Of a stretch of 17,292 bases of DNA, positions 5,563 to 13,566 are shown one piece after another. Each line of letters starts with the position of its first letter. Positions within the stretch are counted from its first letter, which is position 1. The stretch is from Actinomycetota bacterium. Lineage in GTDB: Bacteria; Actinomycetota; Actinomycetes; Nanopelagicales; Nanopelagicaceae. Location: assembly GCA_002737595.1 (NCBI GenBank), contig NSHZ01000031.1, forward strand, positions 1 through 17,292, written 5' to 3'. Under the pieces are notes generated by a model. It saw nothing but the letters and a program-made list of their open reading frames with translations, made no database searches and was not told the origin of the DNA. A program made the translations under genes and the position numbers.

Positions 5563-8500
5563 ATGCGAGCGGTGAAGGCAGTGAAGCGAACGGCGGGGGC
5601 GGTGGCCCTTATTGCCGCGGTCGCCATCGTCGCGCTCGCTGCCTTTGCAGACCGCTCTGATGCGGTGGTCTTTGGCAGTGAAGTATCTGACGCCGGAATC
5701 AGCGCCCCATGGGTGGCCTCCATCTGGTACTCAGATGATGCACGCGGGACCCCGGAGTTTGTATGTACTGGTTCGTTGATTGCCAGCGACATTATTCTTA
5801 CTGCCGCCCACTGCACATACGACAAAGGTTTTTACTGGGTGCGACTTAAGTCAGACACCCTCGAATCAGATGAACCACTTCGCAAAGTCTCTGGTGTCTG
5901 GCGCCACGCGCGTTACAGCACAAAGACTGGGCAGAACGATTTAGGTCTCCTCCGGTTGCGCACACCTGTTGAAGATGTGAAGCCCATGGTGCTTCCCACC
6001 TCTGCCGAAATTGCGAAGGTGACAGCCGCGAAGACTTTCCGCATTCTCGGATGGGGCGAAGACCAAGATGCCAAGGTGGCGAAATTCTTGCGCGCAGCTA
6101 CTCTCGACAATCAAGATCTCGCAGCTTCCAAGGTATACGGACGACTCTTTAATAAGGCGACCATGCTTGCCAGTGGTAAGTACATCAAGAGTGAGCGCCT
6201 CTACGCCGGTGGCTGTCACGGTGATTCTGGTGGTCCGCTCACTACCAAGCTCGGCGGTAAGACAGTTCTGGCTGGACTCACGAGTTGGGGTTCGGCATCG
6301 GGTTGCGATCGCGGCAAACCCACCATCTTTACTCGCGTGAGCTACTACCTTGCTGATATTAAAGCCGGTACGGCACTTGTACGCCGCAGCGTTTACGGAC
6401 GATTGATTCCTGAAGCTGTGCAATCTCCTGTTATTCAAGGCGATGCCCGCGTGGGTGCCACTCTTGTATGCGACAAGGGCCAATGGTCAGAAGAAACTGA
6501 CTCCACCTCCCTTCAATGGACCTCACCCTCACGCATCTCCGGACAGAGCACCCCGAACATCGTGGTAACTCAAGCCGATGCTGGTCAATTCTTTGAGTGT
6601 GAAGTAACTGGAATTAATAAGAATGGTGAGGAGAGAGCGCGCGCCACGAAGTTGATTCCACGAGCGCCACTGATCGCTGCTAAACCGACCATCTCTGGCA
6701 TTACATCGGGAGATACCCCAAAGCTGGGCCAAGCGGTCTCTTGTGCTGGTGCCAAGTGGACAGATGCCGTTGAGGCTGAGAAGAAGTCTTGGTTTGTCGC
6801 AGACATTAATTACGACGGCACCCCTCGTAATGAAGTTGCTATCAAGGATGAACTTGGCGCTGCCGCAATAGGAACCTTGATCACGTTAGATAAAGAGACG
6901 ATTCTGGCTGCGCAATCCAAGGGAATCTTCTGCCGTGCGCAAGCGCTCAACGCCGGTGGCATCACATCAGTCTGGGTTTATGTTTCAGTACCACGCATCA
7001 GTATGCCCTCGCCTTATGTAACGCTCGTGGGCTACGACGGATCGATTGCCCCTTCGGTTGGCACCACTCTTACGTGCAAACTCGATCGCCCGGAGCAGTA
7101 CACAAATGTGAAGTATGAGTGGAGCATCCGCCAGGATCGTTCAAAGACTGCCTCCTCGGTTTTGGGTTCTACTCCCACTCTCACCTTCACTCGTGAGCTC
7201 GTACTCGCGGCGAAAGAAAAGTACCTCGCGTGTGATGTCTCTGCCGAGAACATTGTGGGAACTGGCGCCACCACTAACTTCGTTTATGTTCGTGCACCTA
7301 TCAAGCCCACGTCGATCTCACCAGATATTGCAGGCGTTGATGCCAGCGGTAACGCAACTACTTTTAATGTGAACACTCCTCTGGCCAAGTGCACCTTCCG
7401 TGATCTCGTTAAAGATGAGACCGCAATGGTCACTTGGTACTCCGGCAAGGCAGGCAATCTCTCAACGATTAACACCATGCTCGGAGTAGGCCCAGTTCTG
7501 CGAACAACGCCGAGCATCATCGATGAGATTGTGGGCGGATCGATTATCTGTAAGGCCGTCGTCTCGAATATTGCTGGTGATGTCGAAGGCAGTGATTACG
7601 TGGGTATTGATATGCCGGAGGTCGTTTACTTCTCGCAGACCGGTCACTATTACAAGTTCGTCAGCTCACGTATCTCGTGGCTGGATGCCCGCACGGCTGC
7701 TATGGCGACCGAGTACAACGGCTTGAAGGGCTACCTCGCTACCGCAACAACCCGTTCCGAAGAGAACTTGATCAAGCGCAAAGCTGGCGGTAACCAAGTC
7801 TGGCTAGGCGCAAGCGATGCCGAGAGTGAAGGTTGCTGGAAGTGGACTGATGGTCCAGAGGCAAACCAGAACTTCTTCGCTGCTTCGACCGCAGTGAATT
7901 GCGTCGTCAATGCTTCCGTCGGAAATTCTAATTGGGGCACTGGCGAACCAAATAACGCTAATAGCAATGAAAACGTGGCACAGATCAATTCTGATGGTAC
8001 GTGGAATGACATGGCTGGAAATAATTCATTCGCTTATGTCATTGAGTACGGTGGGGTAGTCACTCCACTTACTTACTCACCGGATGCTAATGCGAGCGCG
8101 AAGATTTCAATCGTTACACCAGTAGATACTCCTACGGTGCGTGGTACATACACTTTCACGGGCGTGGCAACCGCGGAACGATTCGGTAATTCCTCGATCT
8201 CCAAAGTCGGTGTTCGTATTACAAGCACTCTTGGATTTAGCGCAGGCTCCTATGCACGTGTCTGTCCGACGGGTGGATATAACTGTTACTACAACGGTTA
8301 TGGGACGAGCGAACTTACCTTCGGAACCTTGGGCAGTGCCGACTACGTGTGGACCCCACCTAGTGGAACCATCTCCTTCGCTATCGACACCACAACGTGG
8401 GCCAATGACACCTACACAGTGACGCTCTTCACCAGAGATTCGAGCGGCCGGATGGCTATCTCGGAATCTAAATTGTTTGTTACTGACAATGTTGGCCCCA

Positions 8501-10305
8501 CCACATCAATCACCACTCCGGCTACTAGCACGACCCAGAGTGGCATCGTTAACGTCACGGGTACCACGCGGGTGGCTGCCAGCGGCAGCGCCACCATCAA
8601 CAAGGTGGGTGTGAAGGTCACTGGCGGCACTGGTTTTAGCGCAGGCTCTTATGCACGTGTTTGTCCGTCGGGCGCTTACAACTGTTACTACAACGGTTAT
8701 GGAACCTCTGAGCTCACTTTTGGGACAGTGGGTGTTGCTGACTATGTGTGGACTCCATCATCGGCGTCAGTTTCGTTTGCCATCGACACCACGGCGTGGG
8801 CAAACGGCACGTACACCATCACTTTCTTTACGCGTGATAGCAGTGGTCGCGTTGCAGCTTCTACACCAAACACTTTCACGACTTCTAATGGCGCTCCCAC
8901 TGCGGCCGTTACTTCACCGGCGAGTGGTGGAGTAGTAAAGGGCATTGGGACATTCACTGGCTCGGCTCGTGCTGACTCTTCCGGAACTGCCACCATTAAC
9001 AAGGTGGGTGTGCGCATTACCGGCGGTACGGGATTCGGTGCTGGTTCTTATTCACGGGTCTGCCCCACCGGTGCATATAACTGTTACTACAACGGTTATG
9101 GAACTTCAGAACTCACCTTCGATGTGGCTGGCACTGCAGATTATGTATGGACTCCACCGGCGGGAGCGGTCTCTTTCAACATTGATACCACCGCCTTTGC
9201 AAACGGCACGTACACGATGCTGCTATTCACTCGCGATACCAGCGGTCGAGTAGCGGTCTCTGCTCCCAGCACTTTTGTGATCACCCCGACCGTGAGCAAT
9301 GTGGTCGCCACCTCTATTGCGGGTTCTGCAACCTCGATGGCAGTTACCTGGACTGCGCCACTGAACATGACGGGTGTAAGTGATTACCAGGTGGAGTCTG
9401 CAACAGCTACTGGTGATTGGAAGATTTTCGCGCACTCGGTTTCTACATCGGCTGCGATCACGGTGACTGGGCTTACTGAACTTACGACCTATCAATTCCG
9501 AGTAACACCAATCTTTGGTGGCAGCGTAAACACTATTGGCGCTGCGACTTCTCCACTCGCGTCAACTCCTGCACCACTTGTACTTACCTTGGCTACCATC
9601 AGTAGCACGTCGAATTGGTTGCTTGCCGGTGAATCCAGCACGGCTTCAACATGGCAACCCGCTGTGGTAGCGAATAAACTTCGTATCACTTCAAGTACCG
9701 GCGGACGCGGTGGCGCAATGAACAAAACCGTATTCGACACCACTAAGGGTCTCGACGTGCAGTTCCGATTTAATTTCAACACCGGAAGCGCAATTCCTGG
9801 TGATGGCTTTACCTTCTTCCTCGCCAACCCAGCCAATGCCGACCTAGCAAGTGCGCCCGCTACAAGGGGCACGTGGCTTGGCGGTGGCGGCGGATATCTC
9901 GCTTACAACGGTGATGGGGCAGTGGGCCAGGTGAAGGGTGCACTCCTCGGCGTCGGTGTGGTTCTCAATGGCTCACCCCAACTCCGGGTCTATGGAGCCA
10001 CCGGAGCAAACGGTGTGCTTCCTACTCTCTCGGCGGTCTCCATCACAAATCCTTACAACGCGAGCTACTACATGCGAGTGGTGATTGACCCAAGCACCGT
10101 TTCAGCTGCCACCCGTGGATATCGCGTCTATATCTCGGCAACTTCAACGTTTAGCACCACACCCACGGCGTCCGGTCTGCTCTCATCGATTGGTATGACC
10201 GATCTCAGTAGCGGTGTCTACTTCGGGTTCACCGGTGCAACTGGAGCCAACACGGTAAATACCGACATCGATGCCATTAATGTTTATGGTGTACTAAAGA
10301 GTTAA
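5563..10305 (+). CDS. giant secreted serine protease-lectin protein (S1 protease, Ig-like, C-type lectin, novel repeats, FN3, L-type lectin; 1580 aa)
   Basis: A signal peptide (residues 1-29 or 1-34) leads into a chymotrypsin-fold protease with His83 (TAAHC), Asp126 (QNDLGLLRL) and Ser222 (GDSGGPL). The residue at the S1 base, six before Ser222, is Gly, so trypsin-like basic specificity is unlikely. Residues about 285-686 hold four Ig-like modules, three with the VGxxLxC pattern. A C-type lectin-like domain follows at 687-830, with WLG (747-749), the calcium/mannose-type EPN (795-797) and WND (814-816). Three repeats with a 133-residue period (847-1242) carry VCPTGxYNCYYNGYG. An FN3 domain (about 1243-1334) and a legume-type lectin domain (1339-1580, GDGFTFFL) close the protein. 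There is no sortase or membrane anchor at the C-terminus. AAGGAG lies ten bases before the ATG. Likely role: extracellular glycan binding coupled to proteolysis; targets unknown. Confidence 0.92.
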   Translation: MRAVKAVKRTAGAVALIAAVAIVALAAFADRSDAVVFGSEVSDAGISAPWVASIWYSDDARGTPEFVCTGSLIASDIILTAAHCTYDKGFYWVRLKSDTLESDEPLRKVSGVWRHARYSTKTGQNDLGLLRLRTPVEDVKPMVLPTSAEIAKVTAAKTFRILGWGEDQDAKVAKFLRAATLDNQDLAASKVYGRLFNKATMLASGKYIKSERLYAGGCHGDSGGPLTTKLGGKTVLAGLTSWGSASGCDRGKPTIFTRVSYYLADIKAGTALVRRSVYGRLIPEAVQSPVIQGDARVGATLVCDKGQWSEETDSTSLQWTSPSRISGQSTPNIVVTQADAGQFFECEVTGINKNGEERARATKLIPRAPLIAAKPTISGITSGDTPKLGQAVSCAGAKWTDAVEAEKKSWFVADINYDGTPRNEVAIKDELGAAAIGTLITLDKETILAAQSKGIFCRAQALNAGGITSVWVYVSVPRISMPSPYVTLVGYDGSIAPSVGTTLTCKLDRPEQYTNVKYEWSIRQDRSKTASSVLGSTPTLTFTRELVLAAKEKYLACDVSAENIVGTGATTNFVYVRAPIKPTSISPDIAGVDASGNATTFNVNTPLAKCTFRDLVKDETAMVTWYSGKAGNLSTINTMLGVGPVLRTTPSIIDEIVGGSIICKAVVSNIAGDVEGSDYVGIDMPEVVYFSQTGHYYKFVSSRISWLDARTAAMATEYNGLKGYLATATTRSEENLIKRKAGGNQVWLGASDAESEGCWKWTDGPEANQNFFAASTAVNCVVNASVGNSNWGTGEPNNANSNENVAQINSDGTWNDMAGNNSFAYVIEYGGVVTPLTYSPDANASAKISIVTPVDTPTVRGTYTFTGVATAERFGNSSISKVGVRITSTLGFSAGSYARVCPTGGYNCYYNGYGTSELTFGTLGSADYVWTPPSGTISFAIDTTTWANDTYTVTLFTRDSSGRMAISESKLFVTDNVGPTTSITTPATSTTQSGIVNVTGTTRVAASGSATINKVGVKVTGGTGFSAGSYARVCPSGAYNCYYNGYGTSELTFGTVGVADYVWTPSSASVSFAIDTTAWANGTYTITFFTRDSSGRVAASTPNTFTTSNGAPTAAVTSPASGGVVKGIGTFTGSARADSSGTATINKVGVRITGGTGFGAGSYSRVCPTGAYNCYYNGYGTSELTFDVAGTADYVWTPPAGAVSFNIDTTAFANGTYTMLLFTRDTSGRVAVSAPSTFVITPTVSNVVATSIAGSATSMAVTWTAPLNMTGVSDYQVESATATGDWKIFAHSVSTSAAITVTGLTELTTYQFRVTPIFGGSVNTIGAATSPLASTPAPLVLTLATISSTSNWLLAGESSTASTWQPAVVANKLRITSSTGGRGGAMNKTVFDTTKGLDVQFRFNFNTGSAIPGDGFTFFLANPANADLASAPATRGTWLGGGGGYLAYNGDGAVGQVKGALLGVGVVLNGSPQLRVYGATGANGVLPTLSAVSITNPYNASYYMRVVIDPSTVSAATRGYRVYISATSTFSTTPTASGLLSSIGMTDLSSGVYFGFTGATGANTVNTDIDAINVYGVLKS
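8101..9288 (+). repeat. three tandem 399-bp coding repeats (133 residues each)
   Basis: The aligned Pro codons at 8119, 8518 and 8917 show an exact 399-bp period. Each unit has a TP-start strand, SxxINKVGVRIT-like strand, a cysteine pair in CPTGxYNC, the aromatic YYNGYGTSELTF block, an ADYVWTP turn and an FTRDSSGR end. A stretch beginning AACTGTTACTACAACGG is identical in all three copies, so duplication is recent or the copies are kept alike by recombination. I do not recognise the domain. Confidence 0.85.
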
Positions 10306-10343
10306 CCAAAGTATTTTTTTGCGACGAAAGGCGAGTAATTTAA

Positions 10344-11288
10344 ATGCTCCATACTGTCTGGTCTCAGTGGGAGGATTTGAAAGTTCCTTCAGGATTCACC
10401 CGACTCTCGCCAAGTAACTGCTCATTAGAAACCGATGACTTAAGTGAAATAACGTTCTACGTACCCACTTATGCCGGCCACCGACCCGCGCTACTTCACT
10501 CGTTGAAAATGCCCCATCTCCAAATATTACAAATGCTCAATGCTGGATATGACGATGCTCTGGAATTTGTGCGACCAGGAATGACGCTGTGCAACGCACG
10601 TGGAGTGCACAATCCAGCAACCGCTGAATTAGCGCTCGGGCTAGCGATTGCATCAAGACGCGGTTTTGTGGAAACGAGTGCGGCGCAAGCAGCCGGCGAG
10701 TGGCAACATCACCGTTACTCCACGCTGAGTGGCTGCAGAGCCGCGATAGTGGGATACGGGTCAATCGCCCACACACTGGAAACTTACTTGGATCCCCTGG
10801 ATGTTGAAGTCGTTTCATTTTCTCGCTCGGGAAAACTTGGTTCTCTTCCGGTCGCCGATTTTGATGCGCATCTACCCAGCTTCGATGTGATCTTCCTACT
10901 GATGCCGCTCAATTCCGAGAGTCTTCATTTCTTCAATACTGAGCGTTTTTCGGCGATGAAAGACGGGGCGCTCTTAGTGAATATCGCGCGGGGAGCAGTG
11001 GTTGATACCTCAGCGTTGGTTGAGGCGCTGGCTACTGGTCGCATTCATGCCGCGATTGATGTGGTGGATCCTGAGCCGTTACCGGCCGGCCATCCACTCT
11101 GGAAGTCGCCACATTTGATTATTACCCCACATATTGGCGGCCAAGCGGATTTGTCTGAGAGCCGCGGGAAAGAGATGGTGGAGAATCAACTCATCCGCCT
11201 CTCAAAGGACCAAGCACTAGAAAATGTGATCAACCTAGTGACAATGTCCGGCCAGATGTGGTCAAATGTCCAGACAGGAAAAGGGTAG
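10344..11288 (+). CDS. D-isomer 2-hydroxyacid dehydrogenase family protein (314 aa)
   Basis: The cofactor-binding and catalytic layout is that of the D-2-hydroxyacid dehydrogenase family, which reversibly reduces 2-keto acids. The Rossmann loop is GYGSIA (137-142). The catalytic set is Arg216 (NIARGAVVD), Glu244 (DPEPLP) and His263 (TPHIGG). After the second strand comes SFSRSG (158-163), with Ser-Arg instead of an acidic residue, which suggests NADPH preference as in glyoxylate/hydroxypyruvate reductases. The N-terminal substrate half is short (about 100 residues) and the total of 314 is normal for this group. It starts 38 bp after the protease-lectin stop; AAAGG lies 13 bases before the ATG, so the start is only fairly secure. 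The exact substrate cannot be told. A hairpin immediately follows its stop. Confidence 0.88.
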   Translation: MLHTVWSQWEDLKVPSGFTRLSPSNCSLETDDLSEITFYVPTYAGHRPALLHSLKMPHLQILQMLNAGYDDALEFVRPGMTLCNARGVHNPATAELALGLAIASRRGFVETSAAQAAGEWQHHRYSTLSGCRAAIVGYGSIAHTLETYLDPLDVEVVSFSRSGKLGSLPVADFDAHLPSFDVIFLLMPLNSESLHFFNTERFSAMKDGALLVNIARGAVVDTSALVEALATGRIHAAIDVVDPEPLPAGHPLWKSPHLIITPHIGGQADLSESRGKEMVENQLIRLSKDQALENVINLVTMSGQMWSNVQTGKG

Positions 11289-11289
11289 A

Positions 11290-11323
11290 TCACCAGTTCA
11301 TCGGGGTCTTTTTGAACTGGTGA
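11290..11323 (+). terminator. 11-bp inverted repeat after the dehydrogenase gene
   Basis: TCACCAGTTCA (11290-11300) is the exact reverse complement of TGAACTGGTGA (11313-11323). The 12-base loop between them ends in a run of Ts. The hairpin begins two bases after the dehydrogenase stop codon. No T-tract follows the stem, so intrinsic termination is not certain. Because it ends 31 bp before the LuxR-type gene, it could also be an operator for that regulator. Confidence 0.5.
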
Positions 11324-11354
11324 GGGGGAGCCCAATCTCTTTTGGGAGGATATT

Positions 11355-12116
11355 TTGAATAAAGGAAGAACGAGCGAGCAAGATTCCACGCGTTATCTCG
11401 ATCTGGTGTCGCAGCTCAATGAGTACCTAGAAATCAAACGCCCCTCCCTCGATGATCTGATCCATTTCTTGGCGTCACGCATTCTGCAACCGTGGAGTGC
11501 AGAGCGGGCGTTTATCGCACGCGTAGATCGTGATGGCGTCTTTCGTGAGATCGCTTATTTCGGTTTTCAATTTGAAAATTCAGCCGGTTGGGCAGAAGTA
11601 AACATTATGGATCGAGTCCCGATGGCCGTTGCTGCTCAAAGTTGTTCCATAGTGGTTGCTAACGAAGAGCACATCACGAAGGTGTATAAGGATCTCGTGG
11701 ACCGACGTAACTCGCGAATCGGACGTTCGATTATTGATGTGCCCATTCTTAAAGGTGGGGTCTGTATTGGTGTGATGGGGATAGTTTTCGCGGGCGATAT
11801 ACCGAGCGATGACAGCTTCTTGCCATTTCTTCGTTCTTTAGCATCATGCATCGTCTTTGCGATAGACGATAACCGTCGCAAGATATCGATGAAACGCACA
11901 GAGGGGCCGCATGTCGAACTCACGGAGCGCCAGAAGAAAATTCTTGAAATGATGGTGGAAGGCCTCACCAATTCGGTGATAGCACAACATCTTGGCTTTT
12001 CTGAATCACTTATCCGTCAAGAAACGGTAAAGATCTATCGCAATCTCAATGTGAGTAATCGGCGCGAAGCAGGTGTTGCTTATCAGGAGCGCATTCAGAG
12101 CTTGACGCATGTTTAA
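11355..12116 (+). CDS. GAF-like sensor, LuxR-type HTH transcriptional regulator (253 aa)
   Basis: The C-terminus (189-245) is a LuxR/FixJ helix-turn-helix: LTERQKKILEMMVEGLTNSV, then an IAQHLGFSESLIRQETVKIY recognition region and a NVSNRREA end. Residues about 30-172 have the alternation and turns of a GAF-like sensor domain (SAERAFIARVDRDG, SIIDVPILKGGVCIGVMGIV). The input is therefore probably a small ligand or redox state and not phosphorylation; no receiver domain or its Asp is present. The start is a TTG with GGGAGG five bases upstream, and no better start lies nearby. It follows the dehydrogenase gene by 66 bp, separated by a perfect inverted repeat, and converges on the tRNA cluster. 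Its targets are unknown; the inverted repeat is the nearest candidate operator. Confidence 0.88.
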   Translation: MNKGRTSEQDSTRYLDLVSQLNEYLEIKRPSLDDLIHFLASRILQPWSAERAFIARVDRDGVFREIAYFGFQFENSAGWAEVNIMDRVPMAVAAQSCSIVVANEEHITKVYKDLVDRRNSRIGRSIIDVPILKGGVCIGVMGIVFAGDIPSDDSFLPFLRSLASCIVFAIDDNRRKISMKRTEGPHVELTERQKKILEMMVEGLTNSVIAQHLGFSESLIRQETVKIYRNLNVSNRREAGVAYQERIQSLTHV

Positions 12117-12135
12117 GTGTTTGAGAAATTCTTGC

Positions 12136-12212
12136 TGGTGGCCAGGGACGGGATCGAACCGTCGACCTCACGATTTTCAGTCGCGCGCTCGTACCAACTG
12201 AGCTACCTGGCC
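12136..12212 (-). tRNA. tRNA-Phe (GAA)
   Basis: The minus strand folds into a full cloverleaf: acceptor GGCCAGG with CCTGGCC, D arm GCTC/GAGC, anticodon stem CGCGA/TCGTG with loop CTGAAAA (anticodon GAA), and T arm GACGG-TTCGATC-CCGTC. The discriminator is A and CCA is encoded. Length is 77 with CCA. It is the last of three tRNA genes in the cluster. Confidence 0.97.
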
Positions 12213-12277
12213 TCGGCACCGTTTTAATATCGGTTCGACACCGAACCGGCGACGTACCCATACCTTGCGACACCTTG

Positions 12278-12351
12278 CGACCCGGACGGGACTTGAACCC
12301 GCGACCTTCGCCGTGACAGGGCGACGCGCTAACCAACTGCGCTACCGGGCC
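12278..12351 (-). tRNA. tRNA-Asp (GTC)
   Basis: Acceptor GGCCCGG pairs with CCGGGTC (one G-U). The D arm is GCGC/GCGC. The anticodon stem TCGCC/GGCGA carries loop CTGTCAC with anticodon GTC. The T arm is GCGGG-TTCAAGT-CCCGT. The discriminator is G as expected for Asp, and CCA is not encoded (CAA follows). Length 74. Confidence 0.97.
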
Positions 12352-12410
12352 TTACTGGCGAACCAGTGAGGTACTGCTTTTACTTCGAGATGGTTGCCCA
12401 TCCTTCTGCG

Positions 12411-12483
12411 TGCCCCCAACGGGATTCGAACCCGTGTTACCGCCGTGAAAGGGCGATGTCCTAGGCCCCTAGACGATGGGGAC
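12411..12483 (-). tRNA. tRNA-Glu (TTC)
   Basis: Acceptor GTCCCCA pairs with TGGGGGC (one U-G). The anticodon loop is CTTTCAC with anticodon TTC, inside stem CGCC/GGCG. The T arm is ACGGG-TTCGAAT-CCCGT. The discriminator is A and CCA is not encoded. Length 73. It is the promoter-proximal gene of the Glu-Asp-Phe cluster, an order common in actinobacteria. Confidence 0.97.
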
Positions 12484-12520
12484 GTAGCCCGTGAAGGCCT
12501 GTACCGCTTGGAGCCGTCAC

Positions 12521-12550
12521 AGCATACGGGCTGGGAGGAGAGGCGACCAA
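12521..12550 (-). promoter_or_regulatory. sigma-70-type promoter for the tRNA Glu-Asp-Phe cluster
   Basis: On the minus strand TTGGTC (12550-12545) is followed after 18 bases by TATGCT (12526-12521). Transcription would start near 12514, about 30 bases before tRNA-Glu. It lies just beyond the stop of the upstream membrane-protein gene. Confidence 0.5.
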
Positions 12551-12582
12551 ACGCGCGTGGCGCTTGGGAAGCACATGAGTCC

Positions 12583-13566
12583 TCAGGCTTGGGGAGGGGC
12601 GGAGCGGCGAGTACGAAGAATGAAGGTACTGGCGCCGAGCAAGACGAGCCCAGCGCCCAAGAGACCGATAGAAACCCCGAGGGCCCCACCGAGTGTGGTG
12701 ATGATGAGCTGGGCGACTCCGAAGGTGGAAGCGGTCACCGCAGCCACCAGGAAGGGCCAGAGCCGGCTTTGGGAGTAGAGCAGATAGCCAGCAACGGCGG
12801 TACCTAAAAAGAGTAGATAGCCGACGATCTGGGAGCTGCCGGTGAAGGCAATTTCCGCGCTGACAAATGCGGTGGCGCTAGCGATGGAGAAGCCGAGCAT
12901 CTGCTCGTGAAAAATGCCACGCTCTGAAAAGAAGTACCATGCAGTTGCGATGGCGGCAAAGACGAGTGCGGAAATTGCACCATTAAAAATATTCACTGCT
13001 TCGAGAACTGCCATAGCAACAAATATTTTGAATGCAAAGAGCGCCACATGGCCGACCGAAGTGCGATTACGGAAGTACGCAACATCGACGACGATGCTTC
13101 CTACGATGCTCGCGACAAGTGCCTTCTCCCATGGTGATGCCACCCCAGCGGTAGCGGCAGCAGAGATACCAGCAAATGAGAAGAGCGTGGCAACAAGACG
13201 AGCACGCACGGGAGATTTTTCACCGCGGTGCAAGAGAAGTGCCACCGCGGCGAAGATGATGGTCAGCGCTAGCAAAGTGATGATGCGCCCTAGATTGGAG
13301 AGTTGCGACCAAGTGCTTCCTAAGATGATGAGAGTGGCTACGAGAGTGAAAGCGCCACCAACGTAACCACCGATCTCTCCTAATAGTGATCGGCGACTTC
13401 TTCCTTCTTTCGCTACAACTGCTGGTGCTATTGAATCTTCTGGTCGTGCAAGTTCGACCATGTAGCGCTCACGAATCTGCTCTGATTGCTCGCGATTGAG
13501 CTCGCCAGATGCGACTAGTTCTACGAGTGCGCGTTCCAGAGCATCAAAACTCACTTCAGATTCCAC
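12583..13566 (-). CDS. DUF2157-like multi-pass membrane protein (327 aa)
   Basis: Residues 1-55 are soluble and helical (FDALERALVELVASGELNRE, with a QSEQIRERY repeat-like helix). From about residue 64 the rest is a run of eight to ten hydrophobic helices, starting LLGEIGGYVGGAFTLVATLI. This architecture, a short cytoplasmic head plus many helices with GxxxG-like patterns, resembles DUF2157 membrane proteins; I know of no established biochemical function. The start is ambiguous. The GTG at 13566 overlaps the SIMPL gene by 16 bp. The GTG at 13554 gives the classical GTGA overlap with the SIMPL stop and would shorten the protein by four residues. Either way the two genes are translationally coupled. 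It ends about 30 bp before the tRNA promoter. Confidence 0.75.
   Translation of the reverse strand: MESEVSFDALERALVELVASGELNREQSEQIRERYMVELARPEDSIAPAVVAKEGRSRRSLLGEIGGYVGGAFTLVATLIILGSTWSQLSNLGRIITLLALTIIFAAVALLLHRGEKSPVRARLVATLFSFAGISAAATAGVASPWEKALVASIVGSIVVDVAYFRNRTSVGHVALFAFKIFVAMAVLEAVNIFNGAISALVFAAIATAWYFFSERGIFHEQMLGFSIASATAFVSAEIAFTGSSQIVGYLLFLGTAVAGYLLYSQSRLWPFLVAAVTASTFGVAQLIITTLGGALGVSIGLLGAGLVLLGASTFILRTRRSAPPQA

Noticed and set aside
5941..6483. 180-codon open frame on the minus strand
   Set aside because: It is fully antisense to the protease domain, whose triad and motifs are intact; no recognisable domain in the antisense product.
12046..12336. Minus-strand open frame of 96 codons
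   Set aside because: It runs through the tRNA-Phe and tRNA-Asp genes and into the LuxR-type gene; it is not protein-coding.
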